Shown piece by piece: positions 1 through 11,224 of a stretch of DNA of 64,000 nt. Origin of the DNA: Strongylocentrotus purpuratus. Lineage: Eukaryota; Echinodermata; Echinoidea; Camarodonta; Strongylocentrotidae. Position numbers and translations under genes: made by a program. The notes under the pieces were generated by a model, which was not told the DNA's origin, searched no databases, and saw only the letters and a list, made by a program, of their open reading frames with translations. Each line of letters starts with the position of its first letter. The stretch's first letter is position 1. Where the stretch lies: positions 840,501 through 904,500 of the forward strand of contig NW_022145552.1 of the NCBI RefSeq assembly GCF_000002235.5, read 5' to 3'.

Positions 1-1255
1 AAGTTGTCTGTGATCAAGTGACAATCCACTGACCAAATTACAGGTCTATCGACAAAGATGAAATCTACTCTAGACTCTAGGGTCAGATTTCATATCGACA
101 CATCTAAAAAGTAAAACAAAATTTCCTTTTCATTGATTTATTTTAAACCGATATTTTAGCATTCTGATTTCTGTTTCTCTCATTTTCCTGCTTTTCGCAC
201 TCATACAATTAACAAATTTAATTAAAAACAATGCCAATGCCGACAATACAAATACTTTTTACAGTCAATAGTTGGTGCCTTTTTTGGTCTTATTGTTTTA
301 CTTTAAGTTCTACTTTTAGGGCGCTACATGTATGTCTTACGCTTTAATTTTGGAATTTAAGACAGCTTAGTAGACTACTTAAATTTAATCAAACTTTAGA
401 GTTTTTAGTCTTAGGTTCTAGATCTAAATCTAGTTTTAGTTCTTTACTCTAGTCTTAGTAGGGTCTAGACTAGATCTAGAGTCTACTTTTAGTTTTACCT
501 GGCCTTGTCAAATAAAAGAGTGAACAAGTCAGAGTCCTGAGTCAGAACATCATTTTGCTTTTCTTATCATTGAACTTGAAGTTTAAATTCCCTGAGATTT
601 GTTCGTTTTTTGCTATGTTATCATTTATCAGATTCAGAAATCATTTTAGTGAAATTTGAACTGGAATGGAAAGCAAGCGCAACATCACCGCACTGCATGC
701 TGCAGCTGCACCGGCAAACGCCGGGTGTGTACATGTAATGCATGTACAAAACGGGGACCCGCTACGAGCTACGCCTTGCGCCGCCTGTCTTGCGGCGACG
801 CGATCAACATACTGTCACCCGTAGTAAGGCACTGCCTCGCAAATCTTATTCTGTCGCACTACAAAATTACCTTGTTTTCAATTCTTGTGCCTTATTTTTC
901 CAGTATTCCAACTCCTCAGTCTGTGAAGAAAATTTTGGAATGTCCTCGTCATCCATAGTTAATCCTTACGTATTTCCAAAAGGGCTAAATCGGCGTAAAA
1001 TTGATCGAAGATGGTCTTATTCGGTGAGAATAGTGGCCTGTGCTTCCAAATTAATACGTAATTTGAAAGATGTGCTAGATAGAAAAATGACACACAACTT
1101 GCACTAAAAACAGCACCGGCGCGGCTTGAACAGTGTTGATCTGTACAGTTCTATTACGGTACTTGCATTGTACTGACGCAAAATCTCACTGACCTCTCCG
1201 CTAAAATAATTTGGTGGTAAATAACGTGGCGTTCGGTCTGAACAAAATGAGTAAA
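1..1255. other. gene-free AT-rich flank
   Basis: No gene is recognised here. A stretch near 410-500 repeats CTAGA/TCTAG-like hexamers. A more GC-rich patch at about 660-850 opens two short overlapping reading frames on the + strand, but neither resembles a family I know and neither has convincing splice sites. Confidence 0.5.
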
Positions 1256-1873
1256 CAAAAAATTAAATAATACAAGGACAGATCAGTGGCGTAATGAGCA
1301 AAAACGTTTGGGGGGGCTGACAAAAAAAAAATATCCGCATCACCCCCACTCTAACATGCAGGCCCCGCTGAACGTTTCGCAAAGTGGGGTCTAGGGGCGG
1401 AGCCCCCAAAGCTCAAGGGGTATGGGCATCAGGGCGGATCCAGGAATTTCTTACCGGGGGGGGGGCACAAAATTGCATGGGGTTAAATATATGTAAAACG
1501 ATGAAGTGACAGAACGAGGCTTTAGCGGCGAGGGAGCGGAGCGACCAAGCGGGGTTGGGTCTGGAGTAAGACCCAGAGTAAGAAGCATTTGCAATTTTAG
1601 AACCAAATTAGACGCATTTTCAGGCACTTCCTGGAGTAATATGACGTAAAATTGCTTTCTCCTACCCCTTCCAAGAGTAGGGATCTTTTGCAATTTGAGA
1701 ACTACATTTGGCGCATTAATGTCCACCGGCACTTCCTGGAAAAAAACGAGGCCTTCTGATTGGTTAGAAGTTAGAGAAAAGTGATCTGTCAAGTCGTGAG
1801 ACGTTGTATATGCCCGGTACTTCATCAGTAGTACTTGCAAAAATTATATCGAGTGTATAAACTGTGTCGTTAT
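1256..1873. repeat. dispersed repeat debris with poly-G/poly-C runs
   Basis: The segment contains phrases typical of invertebrate interspersed repeats (AGGGGCGGAGCCCCC, CAGGGCGGATCCAGG) and a run of Gs. The reading frame across 1451-1840 on the - strand has no recognisable domain. I read this as old repeat remnants just outside the large inverted-repeat element that starts at 1874; the family is not identified. Confidence 0.4.
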
Positions 1874-2045
1874 CAGGGGCGTCGCTAGATCTTTTTCAGT
1901 GGGGGGAGGGAGGTGGGGAGGGTGTAGAGGCCACCGATTACCGACAAAACGAGCACAATTACCGACAAATATATTAATGCCAATGTCCAAATGTCTACAA
2001 ATTTAACCCTATAAATCTGGGGCCAGGAACTAAGTTATTTTTCAG
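1874..2045 (+). repeat. left outer inverted terminal repeat
   Basis: This segment is matched by the reverse complement of about 7155-7292. Shared phrases include the end motif CAGGGGCGTC, GAGGCCACCGATTACCGAC and GGGGCCAGGAACTAA. It ends at the poly-C run that opens the tandem array. Confidence 0.75.
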
Positions 2046-3900
2046 TCCCCCCCCCCCCCCCCCCCCACCCTCCCGCGCGAAGCGCGAAAACTTTGACACT
2101 TCATTTAATTATTAGAGAAAGAAGACGCTTCATTGTACCGGTCTCGACTCTTAATCCTCTTCTGGATCCAGTCCCCCCCCCCCTCCCTCCCGCGAAGCGC
2201 GGAAGATTTTATGTTTTAAAAAATTATTACTCTTAATCCTTGTCTGAATTCATTTTCGCCCCTCCCGCGCGAAGAGCGGAAGCTATGACGTTTCATTTAA
2301 TTATTAGAGAAAGAAGATGATTCATTGTACCAGTCCCGCCTCTTGATCCTTGTCTGGATCCAGTCCCCCCCCCCCCCCCCCCTCCCTCATGCGCGAAGCG
2401 CGGAAGATTTGACGCTTCAAAAATTATTACTCTTAATCCTTGTCTGAATTCTTTTTCGCCCATCTCGCGCGAAGCGAGGAAGCTTTGACGTTTCAATAAA
2501 TTATTACTCTTAATCCTTGTCTGAATTCATTTTCGCCCATTCCGCGCGAAGCGCGTAAGCTTTGACGATTCATTAAATTATTACTCTTAATCCTTGTCTG
2601 AATTCATTTTCGCCCCTCCCGCGCGAAGAGCGGAAGCTATCACACGTTATTAAATTATTAGAGAAAGAAGACGATCCGTTGTACCGTTCTCGACTCTTCA
2701 TTCTTGTTTCGCCCTTTCCCGCGCAAAGCGCGGAAGCTATGACGTTTCATTTAATTATTAGAGAAAGAAGATGATTCATTGTACCAGTCCCGCCTCTTGA
2801 TCCTTGTCTGGATCCAGTCCCCCCCCCCCCCTCCCTCATGCGCGAAGCGCGGAAGATTTGACGCTTCAAAAATTATTACTCTTAATCCTTGTCTGAATTC
2901 TTTTTCGCCCATCTCGCGCGAAGCGAGGAAGCTTTGACGTTTCAATAAATTATTACTCTTAATCCTTGTCTGAATTCATTTTCGCCCATTCCGCGCGAAG
3001 CGCGTAAGCTTTGACGATTCATTAAATTATTACTCTTAATCCTTGTCTGAATTCTTTTTCGCCCATCTCGCGCGAAGCGAGGAAGCTTTGACGTTTCAAT
3101 AAATTATTACTCTTAATCCTTGTCTGAATTCATTTTCGCCCATTACGCGCAAAGTGCGGAAGCTTTCACGTTTCATGAAATTATTAGAGAAAGAAGACGA
3201 TTCGTTGTATCGTGTTCTTGTCTAAATTTAGTTTCCCCCCCCCCCCCCCCTCCCGCGCGAAGCGCGGAAGCTTTGACACTTCAGTAAATTATTAGAGAAA
3301 GAAGACGATCCGTTGTACCGTTCTCGACTCTTAATTCTTGTTTCTCCCTCTCCCGCGCAAAGCGCGAAAGCTATGACGTTTCATTTAATTATTAGAGAAA
3401 GAAGATGATTCATTGTACCAGTCCCGCCTCTTGATCCTTGTCTGGATCCAGTTTCACCCCCCCCCCCCTCCTCCCTCCCGTGCGAAGCGCGGAAGATTTG
3501 ACGTTTAAAAAATTATTACTCTTAATCCTTGTCTGAATTCATTTTCGCCCATCTCGCGCGAAGCGAGGAAGCTTTGACGTTTCATTAAATTATTACTCTT
3601 AATCCTTGTCTGAAATCTTTTTTCGCCAATCTCGCGCGAAGCGCGGAAGCTTTTACGTTTCAATAAATTATTACTCTTAATCCTTGTCTGAATTCGTTTT
3701 CGCCCATCACGCGCAAAGTGCGGAAGCTTTCAAGTTTCATTTAATTCTTAGAGAAAGAAGACGATTCGTTGTGTCGTGTTCTTGTCTAAATTTAGTTTTC
3801 CCCCTCCCGAGCGAAGCGCGGAAGCTTTGACACTTCATTTAATTATAAGAGAAAGAAGACGATTCGTTCTACCGTTCTCTACTCTTAATCTTGTCTGAAT
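2046..3900 (+). repeat. tandem array with palindromic CGCGCGAAGCGCGG cores
   Basis: Many consecutive units carry the core CGCGCGAAGCGCGGAAGC followed by TTTGACGTTTCA and an AT-rich spacer. Two unit types alternate. One is about 77 bp (TTACTCTTAATCCTTGTCTG-type). The other is longer, with AGAGAAAGAAGACGATTC and a poly-C run. A higher-order duplication of about 458 bp places near-identical blocks at about 2293 and 2751. Open frames across it are by-products of the repeat. Confidence 0.85.
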
Positions 3901-5270
3901 TCAATTTCCCAACTGGGCCCCTCAACGGTACATGTGCAGTGTTACATGATGTAAGTATGGAACGCCCGGCAGTGCTTGTCACAGTTGCTTCTGGAAATGA
4001 TTTTTTTACTAGTGTTACTGTTAGTGGCCACGGCCCCTTAATGACTATAAAAAAACATATGCTCTTCTTGGCTATTTGGAATGTGTCAGTTTGCAACAGA
4101 AATGGAGAAACGCGCATTTTGTTGAAAATAGTGAGATATCACGAACATTTATACATCAAGGAATTGAAAAAAAGTCATGGTTCAATTTTATTTGGGGGGG
4201 GGGGGGCTGGCGCCCCCCCAAGCCCCCCCCCCCAACCAGTACGCCAGTGACAGGGACTATATTCTTCAAAGTGGACTGGAGGGAACCCCGGCCCCCCACT
4301 CAGAGGTCGGAATGACCGCATGCGTGTTGCCAAAATGTCCGGTAAAGGGGTATAATTTCGTGCGACAAAGTCCGGCCCGAGAATTGTAAGAAAAGGGGTG
4401 TATTTGACTTTTCACCCGGAGATTTCTTTAAAAAGGGGGTGTTTTTCTTTTTTTTCTCTCATCTCTTTGGACTCCTGAGAAATTATTCCGAATTTAGGGG
4501 GGTACATTGAGCATTTTTTCTGATTTAGGGGGTCTCCATGATGCAAAAAAAAGCCCGCGAAAAGCCCGCGAAAGGGGGGTTCGGAAATGTTGGCAGTCCT
4601 CAGATAGGGGGTGCTTTCAAAAAGAGGGTACGAGCATATGCGTACCCTAAATAACACTGAGTGGGGGGGGGGCGGGGAGGGAACCAACACAAAAGGGCGA
4701 TTTTGCGAAAATGCGAGAAAAAAAAATCAATTTTTAGACATAGGTAAAGTCCGTACATTCTAAAAAATATATATCAAGGAATATCTTCAACGTTTTACTC
4801 TCACTGTTTCCGTTTCATTACTCTGTATAAAGATTAGTGTGGGAAAGAGCGAGCAAATTATCTAAGATTTCAGTAACAGAGGTCGCATTGCAACCGATCT
4901 GAATCATTAGATTTTAAGAAAATAAGCAGTCTTGGCGGTGCTTGAAGCTCAATTTCATTAACATTTTAATGAAAGAAGTTTTTGATGCAAGCGAGCGGAG
5001 GCAATTGAATACGATTTGGGGGAATTTTCTCTCAGTTAATGCTTCAGGGGCACCGTGCATGCCGCAAAGGCTACAAGAAAAACTGTTAATGACACCTTTG
5101 TGTAATAATGAGTTTAACATAATCTGGTTGTGTTTTGCAGTCACATAAAGTTTTAAAGTTTAAAAAAAAGGGGCAATTTATTACAAGTGCGCCTGTGAAG
5201 TTCAAAGGGTATATGGGCATTACAGAATGTATGGGCGTCGATAAAGGGGGGGGGGGGTCCCCCTCACCTG
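3901..5270. repeat. unpaired insert in the left foldback arm
   Basis: This stretch has no inverted partner in the right arm, so it is either an insertion on the left or a deletion on the right. It contains G/C homopolymer runs (4193-4232, 4663-4675, 5246-5256) and phrases such as AAAAAGGGGGTGTTTTT. No coding gene is recognised. Confidence 0.5.
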
Positions 5271-5284
5271 TCAGGATATTGTCG

Positions 5285-5600
5285 GTAAAATTGCGCTGCT
5301 GTCGGGGAAAAAGAGAAAAGGGGAGGGCCGGGAAATGAGAGGGAATGGGAAAGAAAAGTAAAAAAAGAGAAGGAAAAAAAGGAGAGAAAGGAAAGAGAAG
5401 GGAAGAGAGCAAGAGAAAAAAAGAAAAAGAGGAAGGAAAGGAAAGAAAGGAAAAGAAAGAAAAGAAAGAAAAGGAGAAAAGGAAAAAAAGAAGATAAATA
5501 GAGAAAAGGGCAAAAAAAAAAACGGGGAATGAAAGAGAGGAGAGGGGGTAAGAGCCTGAGAGAAGAAGGTGGGAGAAAGAGAGAGAGGGGGATGTTGGGT
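5285..5600 (+). repeat. GAAA/GGAA-rich polypurine tract
   Basis: About 300 bases are almost pure purine on the + strand. The shorter pyrimidine tract at about 6675-6830 is its inverted counterpart in the right arm. The long Leu/Phe/Ser frames on the opposite strand follow from this composition and are not genes. Confidence 0.8.
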
Positions 5601-5639
5601 GGAGTCGCCACGTCGTTGGGAGCAAGAAAAATACGCATA

Positions 5640-6640
5640 GATAATTATGTTGCTGTGTCGGGTCCGCTGTGTCGGGTTCTTGCTCGATCCTTGTGTACTA
5701 GATCTATATTAATGCAGAAGATTTAAAGGACCCATGACATCGAAATACAAGTGGATTCCTGTTGGTGTGCAGTCCTGCATACATTCCATCATATTTTAAT
5801 ATGTAAACCTCTGAATTCGTTTCATACATTTAAATATTTGTTTTTCAAATGTGCTAAGCTCCACCCCAAAAACCTCCAAATCTCAGTCCCCTTGTGACAT
5901 CATCTGTCAGTCATCAATGAGCTAACTTGAAAAAGTGGCATGTAACTTTGCCAAAGTTGACCACCTGTTACAATACCACAAACAATAGTAACACATATCA
6001 GACTAAACTAATATTCTAGAATAGACAATGATATGCAATTTTCCCCCAGCTTAGCACACGTTCATAATAGAATTGCATGCTTCCATACATTATGTACAAG
6101 GTGATGCTACAGCATGTAGCAAATATGTTCATTTATATGTTCATTAAAATCAACTTGATAATAACTAAAACAAACAAAAAACAGACAAAAATTAAATACA
6201 ATATAAACAGTAAATGCAAGAATAAATGTAAGATTGAATACAAGAATGCATGTCTGACATAGCAACTCGTATGTCGCTATTTTATTACGTATTGTAACAG
6301 GTGGTCGACTTCGGCAAAGATACATACCACTTTCTCAAGTTAGCTCATTGATGACTGATAAATGATGTCACAAGGGGAATGAGATCTGGAGGTTTTTGGG
6401 GTGGAGCTTAGCAAGTTTGAAAAACAAATATTTCAAAAAATATTTAAAAATCTATGGAACGAATTCAGAGGTTTACATATTAAAATATGATGGAATGTAT
6501 GTAGGACTGCACACCAACAGGAATCCATTTGTATTTCGATGTCATGTGTCCTTTAAATCTTCTGCATTGATATAGATCTAGTACACAAGGATCGAGCAAG
6601 AATACCGACACAGCGGACCCGACACAGCAACATAATTATC
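5640..6640. repeat. inner inverted repeat with ~300-base loop
   Basis: The left arm (about 5610-5985) and right arm (about 6287-6670) are reverse complements with scattered mismatches. Examples are TTTAAAGGACCCATGACATC against its complement near 6545, and TGTTACAATAC against GTATTGTAACA at 6287. The loop of about 5986-6286 is AT-rich. The TTTAAAGG/CCTTTAAA borders inside the arms look like ends of a TTAA-type element, but the inverted homology continues outside them. Confidence 0.75.
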
Positions 6641-6889
6641 TATGCGTATTTATCTTGCTCCCAACGACGTGGCGACTCCACCCAACACCCCCCTCTATCT
6701 ATTTCTCCCACCTTCTTCTTTCAGGCACTTACCCCCTCTCCTCTCTTTCATTCCCCGTTTATTTTGTTTCCCTTTTCTCTATTTATCTTCTTTTTTTCCT
6801 TTTCTCCTTTTCTTTCTTTTCTTTCTCCCCCTACGAACTGTGACTTTTTATAGGACAAAGAAACATTTATGAAAATTCAAACAATGATT

Positions 6890-7150
6890 GAGAGTGGGTA
6901 CAACGATTCGTCTTCTTTCTCATATAATTTAATGAAGCGTCAAAGCTTCCGCGCTTCGCGGCAGAAAGGGGGGGGGGGAACTGAATTCAGAACAGGATTA
7001 AGAGTAAAAAACAGTACAACGAATCGTCTCCTTTCTCCGAAACGTCAAAGCTTCCGCGCTTCGCACGGTGTGGGGGGGGGGAGTCTAAATTCAGACTAGG
7101 CTTCAGAGTCGGAAACGGTTGAACGAATCGTCTTCTTTCTCCAAAGCAAG
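6890..7150 (-). repeat. short right-hand tandem array
   Basis: Inverted units of the array seen at 2046-3900, with the core CTTCCGCGCTTCGC and flanking GAATCGTCTTCTTTCTC. Only about three units are present, against roughly twenty on the left, so the two arms differ strongly in copy number. Confidence 0.8.
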
Positions 7151-7154
7151 ACCA

Positions 7155-7292
7155 AAAAAATAATTTAGCTCCTGGCCACGGGTTTATAGGGTTAAATTTG
7201 TAGACATTGGAACATTGGCATTAATATATTTGTCGGTAATCGGTGGCCTCTACACCCCCTCCCCCACTGAAAATAGTCTAGTGACGCCCCTG
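7155..7292 (-). repeat. right outer inverted terminal repeat
   Basis: Reverse complement of the left outer repeat, ending in GACGCCCCTG. Both copies carry the AAATTTGTAGACATT-type segment (here AAATTTGTAGACATTGG) and the CGGTGGCCTCTACACC segment. Confidence 0.75.
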
Positions 7293-7739
7293 AGGATGGG
7301 GTGAAGGTTGCCTCAAATATAGCAGTTGAGGGAAATAAATGTCAGCCTATATCAGTGAAGTTGAAGTGGCACACGATTTAGTATAAAATGGGCACAATTC
7401 TAATCATGAAAATAACTTATTCAAAGAAGGGGTATTTTTTTTTTTTTAAAGGTGTACAGTTCGTTCTTATGAAATTCAGGGCAGTGTGTCAACCGGCTCC
7501 CTGCTTTTATAGCCTAATTGTAGTGGTAACAATATACGGTACCTGGCTACAAAAAGCTACCCTCCACCAGATTTTTTTCTAACTAGGTAAATGTATGACT
7601 CTCTAGATGTCAGTAACCTTCACGCTGCATGAGAAGTGTTGAGAATCATGAAGAAAACAAATCTAAACTTTTCTTTTATAATAAACACAAGAAGGCAATG
7701 CCCTATCATGTAACTTGTATTCCTCTATTCATTTGATTG

Positions 7740-7990
7740 ATGGCTTTTAGGACGATTAACCCCTGGACAATTATCAGAGGTACAATAAACTCCCCCAGGA
7801 CGATAACCCCCCCCCCCCCCCCTCCGAGGACAATGCCCCCCCCCCCCCCCGGGATAATCACCCCATGGAAAATTACCCCCCCCCCCCCCTCCCCCCGAAA
7901 AAAATGCTTTGATTAAAACCAACTTATCAATTAATTATCAGGGTGGACTTCCCCTTTATGATCAGGGGGTGGGGGTGGTTTTCCTTGGGG
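7740..7990. repeat. GGACAATTACCCCC-type array and spacer
   Basis: Irregular repeats of GGACAAT(T)A/GGACGATAA followed by C runs are joined to a segment (GATTAAAACCAACTTAT, TGGACTTCCCCTTTA) that also forms the centre of the palindrome near 38.4 kb, in the opposite orientation. It ends about 90 bases before the NDUFA3 start codon. Confidence 0.65.
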
Positions 7991-8082
7991 GATATTTTTC
8001 CTGATACGCCAGCTGCAAGCTCAAACGGCGACGCTAGCGCGCCCCCATCGCGCGGATTTGACCATCACACGGTTGACTGAAC
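7991..8082 (+). promoter_or_regulatory. NDUFA3: probable NDUFA3 promoter / 5' UTR
   Basis: The only non-repeat sequence between the upstream array and the start codon is this short GC-rich stretch with CpGs (GCTAGCGCGCCCCCATCGCGCGG). No TATA box is seen. A CpG-type housekeeping promoter fits a respiratory-chain gene, but the exact start site cannot be read. Confidence 0.4.
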
Positions 8083-8128
8083 ATGGCTACTCGAGTAATC
8101 TCCCCAGCCCGAGAGGCCTGGAGAAAAG
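8083..8128 (+). CDS. NDUFA3: NDUFA3 exon 1
   Basis: Start codon at 8083. It encodes the first 15 residues plus one base and ends GAAAAG|gtaatt. The first ATG after the GC-rich leader is used. Confidence 0.9.
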
Positions 8129-11100
8129 GTAATTTTACCCTTATTTTACTACTTATAAAGCATGTAATTATTTAAGAGTTATCTTTGGTGGTAAACCTAT
8201 TTGTCACTATAATATTTGAAGCAAAATTAATCTTGTTACAGTCTTACAGGCCTCTAATTTTGACTTGGAAAACTGCCTGTGATGCCGTCTCCTCTATTCA
8301 TACCAGTCCCGTGTGTTCGAGTTCGTGTCATGCCATATTAAGTGTCGTAAGCTCAAGTTAGATTCTGGGCGCTTGTATTTTAGTTGTTCACAACTGTGAA
8401 CACTTGGATCAATTGGACCCGTGACTCCGGTGTGGAGATACCCAACTATATTAAACATACCAAAAATCATCTAAATCTCCACAATTGTTCAAATAATGGT
8501 CATGATTTGAAAGTCGTTATCTTTCTTATCTGTTTCGTGTCAATTTTCTTATCTTTTTTGGAAATTGGGAGTATTTTTCCTAAAATAAAAACGAAGACAT
8601 ATGTATAAACGGTAGACTCCTACACTTTCTCACTGGTTTCACGGCAAAATTACTGCACGATACAAGTGCATAACGACAGTATAGTAGTAGGCCGGGGTGC
8701 AAGCATGCGTGCATGAAGTTAGCAACTGAATGAACATCATCAATTCATAATGTGAATTATTCACTAAGATCTTTGCGCATTGAGCGCTGTACAGTTAGTT
8801 TACGTGCTCTCCTTGGCCGATCTGCTCGAGTGGCTTTGAATTGTAGTGAGAGAGGGCCTACTTAACTTAAGCGTGACTTAAGTTCAACGGCAAAGTCAAT
8901 ATGTAATATTACGTCACACCACAGAGATTTTTGACAAGTCCTGCTTTAAACAGGTGACGCACTTCACACATAACTGACGCACACACTGCATTGCAAACAC
9001 ATAAAATAGAAAAATGAACGAACATCTCAGAATAAATTTCCAGGTTGTACCTTAAGTATGACGAAAATGAGAATTGTTTCAAGCGCCAGATTCTGGGCGC
9101 TGGTTCAGAAACGTATCCAAAATTTGACCCGTAACTCCGGCGTGGAGATAGTGACACCCTACTAAAACATACCAAAAATGAAGTATATATTCATTAAATG
9201 TCCAAGTAAAGATTATGAGTTAAAATTTGTTATGTTTATTACCTGTTTCGTATAAATTTTCTTGTTATTTTTGGAGTATTTTTCGGAAAAACAATGATAT
9301 TAGTATACACTTTTTCTCAGGTTTCACGGCAAACCGCTGCACAATACAAGTGCATATCGATGGTGGGTTGCGGGCGGGCGCGCACCTGTGTGAAGTTATC
9401 TACCGTAATGTCTCAGATCCTCATTTACGGTACATAACTTCACACAGCCGCGCGAACGTCCTCAACCCACCATCGGTATGCACTTGTATTGTGTAGCAGT
9501 TTGCAGTGAAACCTGAGAAAAAGTGTATACTAATATCATTGTTTTTTCGAAAAATACTCCAAAAATATCAAGAAAATTGACACGAAATGTTGAAACACAC
9601 TAACTAAGACTATTCGTCAAAATGCATCAAAATTTAAGTTACTTTGGAGATTCATGTACTTTTAGTCTGGCTGGAGCGGTGACCAAGAAACGTTTACAAC
9701 GATTTCAGAATAACTCTAAGCACCACATGATACATTGACAGGAATTAATAGATTTCCAATTCATTATTAAAATTGTTTTTTATTTTGTTTTCTTGCCCTA
9801 GGTATCGTCCCTTTCCTGAAGTTTTCATGGGATAAGGAGCCTGTTATTGTTGTTTCCTGTCTTCTAGGCTCTACATGTGAGTATTATTGTTATTATTATT
9901 TCTTTATTGCCAAAAAACTTGAGGTTAGATTTCAAATTAAGTTAAAGAAACTGTAGAGTCTAATAAATTAATAAATTTAATAACAATGTGCTACAATCAA
10001 ATTATTAAATCAATTAATGTAAGCTTGTGTCATTGTGAGTACAATATTTTACAATGATTGTATTTAATATCAGAATTAATTAGGGTATGTTTGTCTATAA
10101 TAAGCTGATTTTTTTTTTTTGTATTTTATTTGTACTTGTTATTCAAATAAATCTTTGGAAAAATCTTTATTCTCTTATGCTCTCTTTGCTTTGTGTATTA
10201 CCTTGTTTCACACTGACTTTAGTCAGGATCTTCTAAACACTCCTTCAGTTTTTATTATGTTATTTATATGAAAGTTTTATGTTAATTTTTTTGTTGTTGC
10301 CTGCATTAAATTACATTATCCTCCTTTTTACTTTTCTCTCTCATAATGGCTTCATACAGTGCCTCTGACATGGTTACTCACACCCAACTCATACTGGGAT
10401 AAAGTGAAGAGCGATGCCGATAAAATACCCAACAAATACCCAAGTAAGAATTCATCCTATGTGATCTCCTGTACAGTCAAATATTTCAAATACTTCTGTC
10501 ATTTATTATTCTAGGGATTCTCTTTGGACTGCATGTAAAAGGAAAAACGTGTTGCAACGACCCCAATAAGCATGAATAAAACTACCTTTTCATTGCTCTT
10601 GTTGTTCAGATAGGTTTTTGATCAGTAATGTGTTTATTTTGTGGTAATTCACTATTTAAAATGTTGTCTTTGGAGTATTTCCCAGTTTCTATTTTGTATT
10701 TGGTCAAAATGTGCTGGGCATTACGGTATTAAGCGGTGAACATCCAGGAGGTACTGTACTGCTCAGTATTTCCTACCCAGCCAACCATGCGTTGCATAGA
10801 ATATGTTCAAATATGTATGAGAACCGCTTGGGCAAATGCTGCCACAAACCCGTTATTGATGACTTCTCCAGTTTGTCAGCAGTGTTTCTGTAGAATGATG
10901 AGTTTACTGGCAAGATTTACAGATTTCCTTGCTAAATTCAGAGTTGTCAAATAAGGCTTCTGTTAAACTTTTTTTTCTCCCTATTATTATTTTTTTTTAT
11001 TGCAACCAAAACATGGGGTTGGATTTCAAATAAAAATACAAACAGATAGATGAAAATGGTATTTAATAATCCTTCTATGAAACTGCGTCTAACTATCAGG

Positions 11101-11224
11101 GTAAACTAAACATTCACTTTTGATATTCATTTTCCACAATTTATGTTCTTTTTCCTTTTTTTTTCTTCAAACAGCACCAATTAGATATGTAGAAGGAAAA
11201 ACAGCAGAGCCATCATCAGTATGA
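8083..11224 (+). CDS. NDUFA3: NDUFA3, NADH:ubiquinone oxidoreductase subunit A3
   Basis: Accessory subunit of mitochondrial complex I, a small one-span protein of the inner membrane. Four exons (8083-8128, 9802-9876, 10360-10443, 11175-11224) join in matching phase into an 84-aa protein, the same length as the human subunit. It begins MATRVISPAREAWRKG. Residues about 22-32 read SWDKEPVIVVS, against the family's AWDKEPVLVVS, and a hydrophobic span follows (about residues 27-45). The C-terminal half has SYWDKVKSDADKIPNKYP and ends GKTAEPSSV before a TGA. All introns have GT-AG ends. Neighbours are repeats upstream and the convergent MARF1 downstream. No frameshift or truncation is seen. Identification rests on length, exon phase and the conserved DKEP segment. 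Confidence 0.93.
8360..9620. repeat. duplicated and inverted repeat cluster in NDUFA3 intron 1
   Basis: Two direct copies share ACTCCGG-GTGGAGATA, CATACCAAAAAT, TTTCTC-GGTTTCACGGCAAA and ATACAAGTGCATA (about 8380-8700 and 9120-9400). The second copy is followed by its own reverse complement (about 9425-9590), giving a palindrome centred near 9415. It occupies most of the 1.67 kb intron. A partial further copy lies at about 52150-52290. Confidence 0.75.
9802..9876 (+). CDS. NDUFA3: NDUFA3 exon 2
   Basis: Acceptor TTGCCCTAG and donor ACAT|gtgagt. It encodes IVPFLKFSWDKEPVIVVSC and onward, containing the conserved WDKEP and the start of the membrane span. It enters and leaves in phase 1. Confidence 0.93.
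10360..10443 (+). CDS. NDUFA3: NDUFA3 exon 3
   Basis: Acceptor TTCATACAG and donor CCCAA|gtaag. It encodes the end of the membrane span and the hydrophilic SYWDKVKSDADKIPNKYP segment, phase 1 in and out. Confidence 0.9.
11175..11224 (+). CDS. NDUFA3: NDUFA3 exon 4 and stop
   Basis: Acceptor TTCAAACAG. It encodes PIRYVEGKTAEPSSV and ends with TGA. The C-terminus is as long as in vertebrate proteins, though its sequence is not conserved. Confidence 0.88.

Larger units (their letters stand above)
1874..7292. mobile_element. 5.4 kb composite foldback-like inverted-repeat element
   Basis: The two ends are inverted copies of each other: CAGGGGCGTCGCTAGA at 1874 and TCTAGTGACGCCCCTG ending at 7292. 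The same modules appear in mirror order inward. First come the outer terminal repeats, then a tandem array with CGCGCGAAGCGCGG cores (long on the left, short on the right), then a purine tract opposed by a pyrimidine tract, then inner arms that meet around 6136. The left arm holds about 1.4 kb (3.9-5.26 kb) with no partner on the right. No transposase frame is visible. The architecture recalls sea-urchin TU/foldback elements, whose inverted repeats contain tandem short repeats; the equivalence is inference. I see no clear target duplication. Confidence 0.7.

Noticed and set aside
656..1107. Overlapping 100- and 121-codon + strand frames
   Set aside because: No recognisable domain, no splice context, and both overlap in different registers over a GC-rich patch.
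2293..2945. Two similar 64-67 codon frames starting MKRQSFLASREMG
   Set aside because: They are the same satellite block duplicated; frames cross the C runs and do not continue into any gene.
2046..3900. Possible CRISPR array
   Set aside because: Units are contiguous diverged satellite copies without unique spacers, in a eukaryotic intron-bearing genome.
5086..5638. Long Ser/Phe/Leu reading frames on the - strand
   Set aside because: They are the complement of a polypurine tract inside the foldback arm; all frames are open because of composition, with no domain or splice signal.
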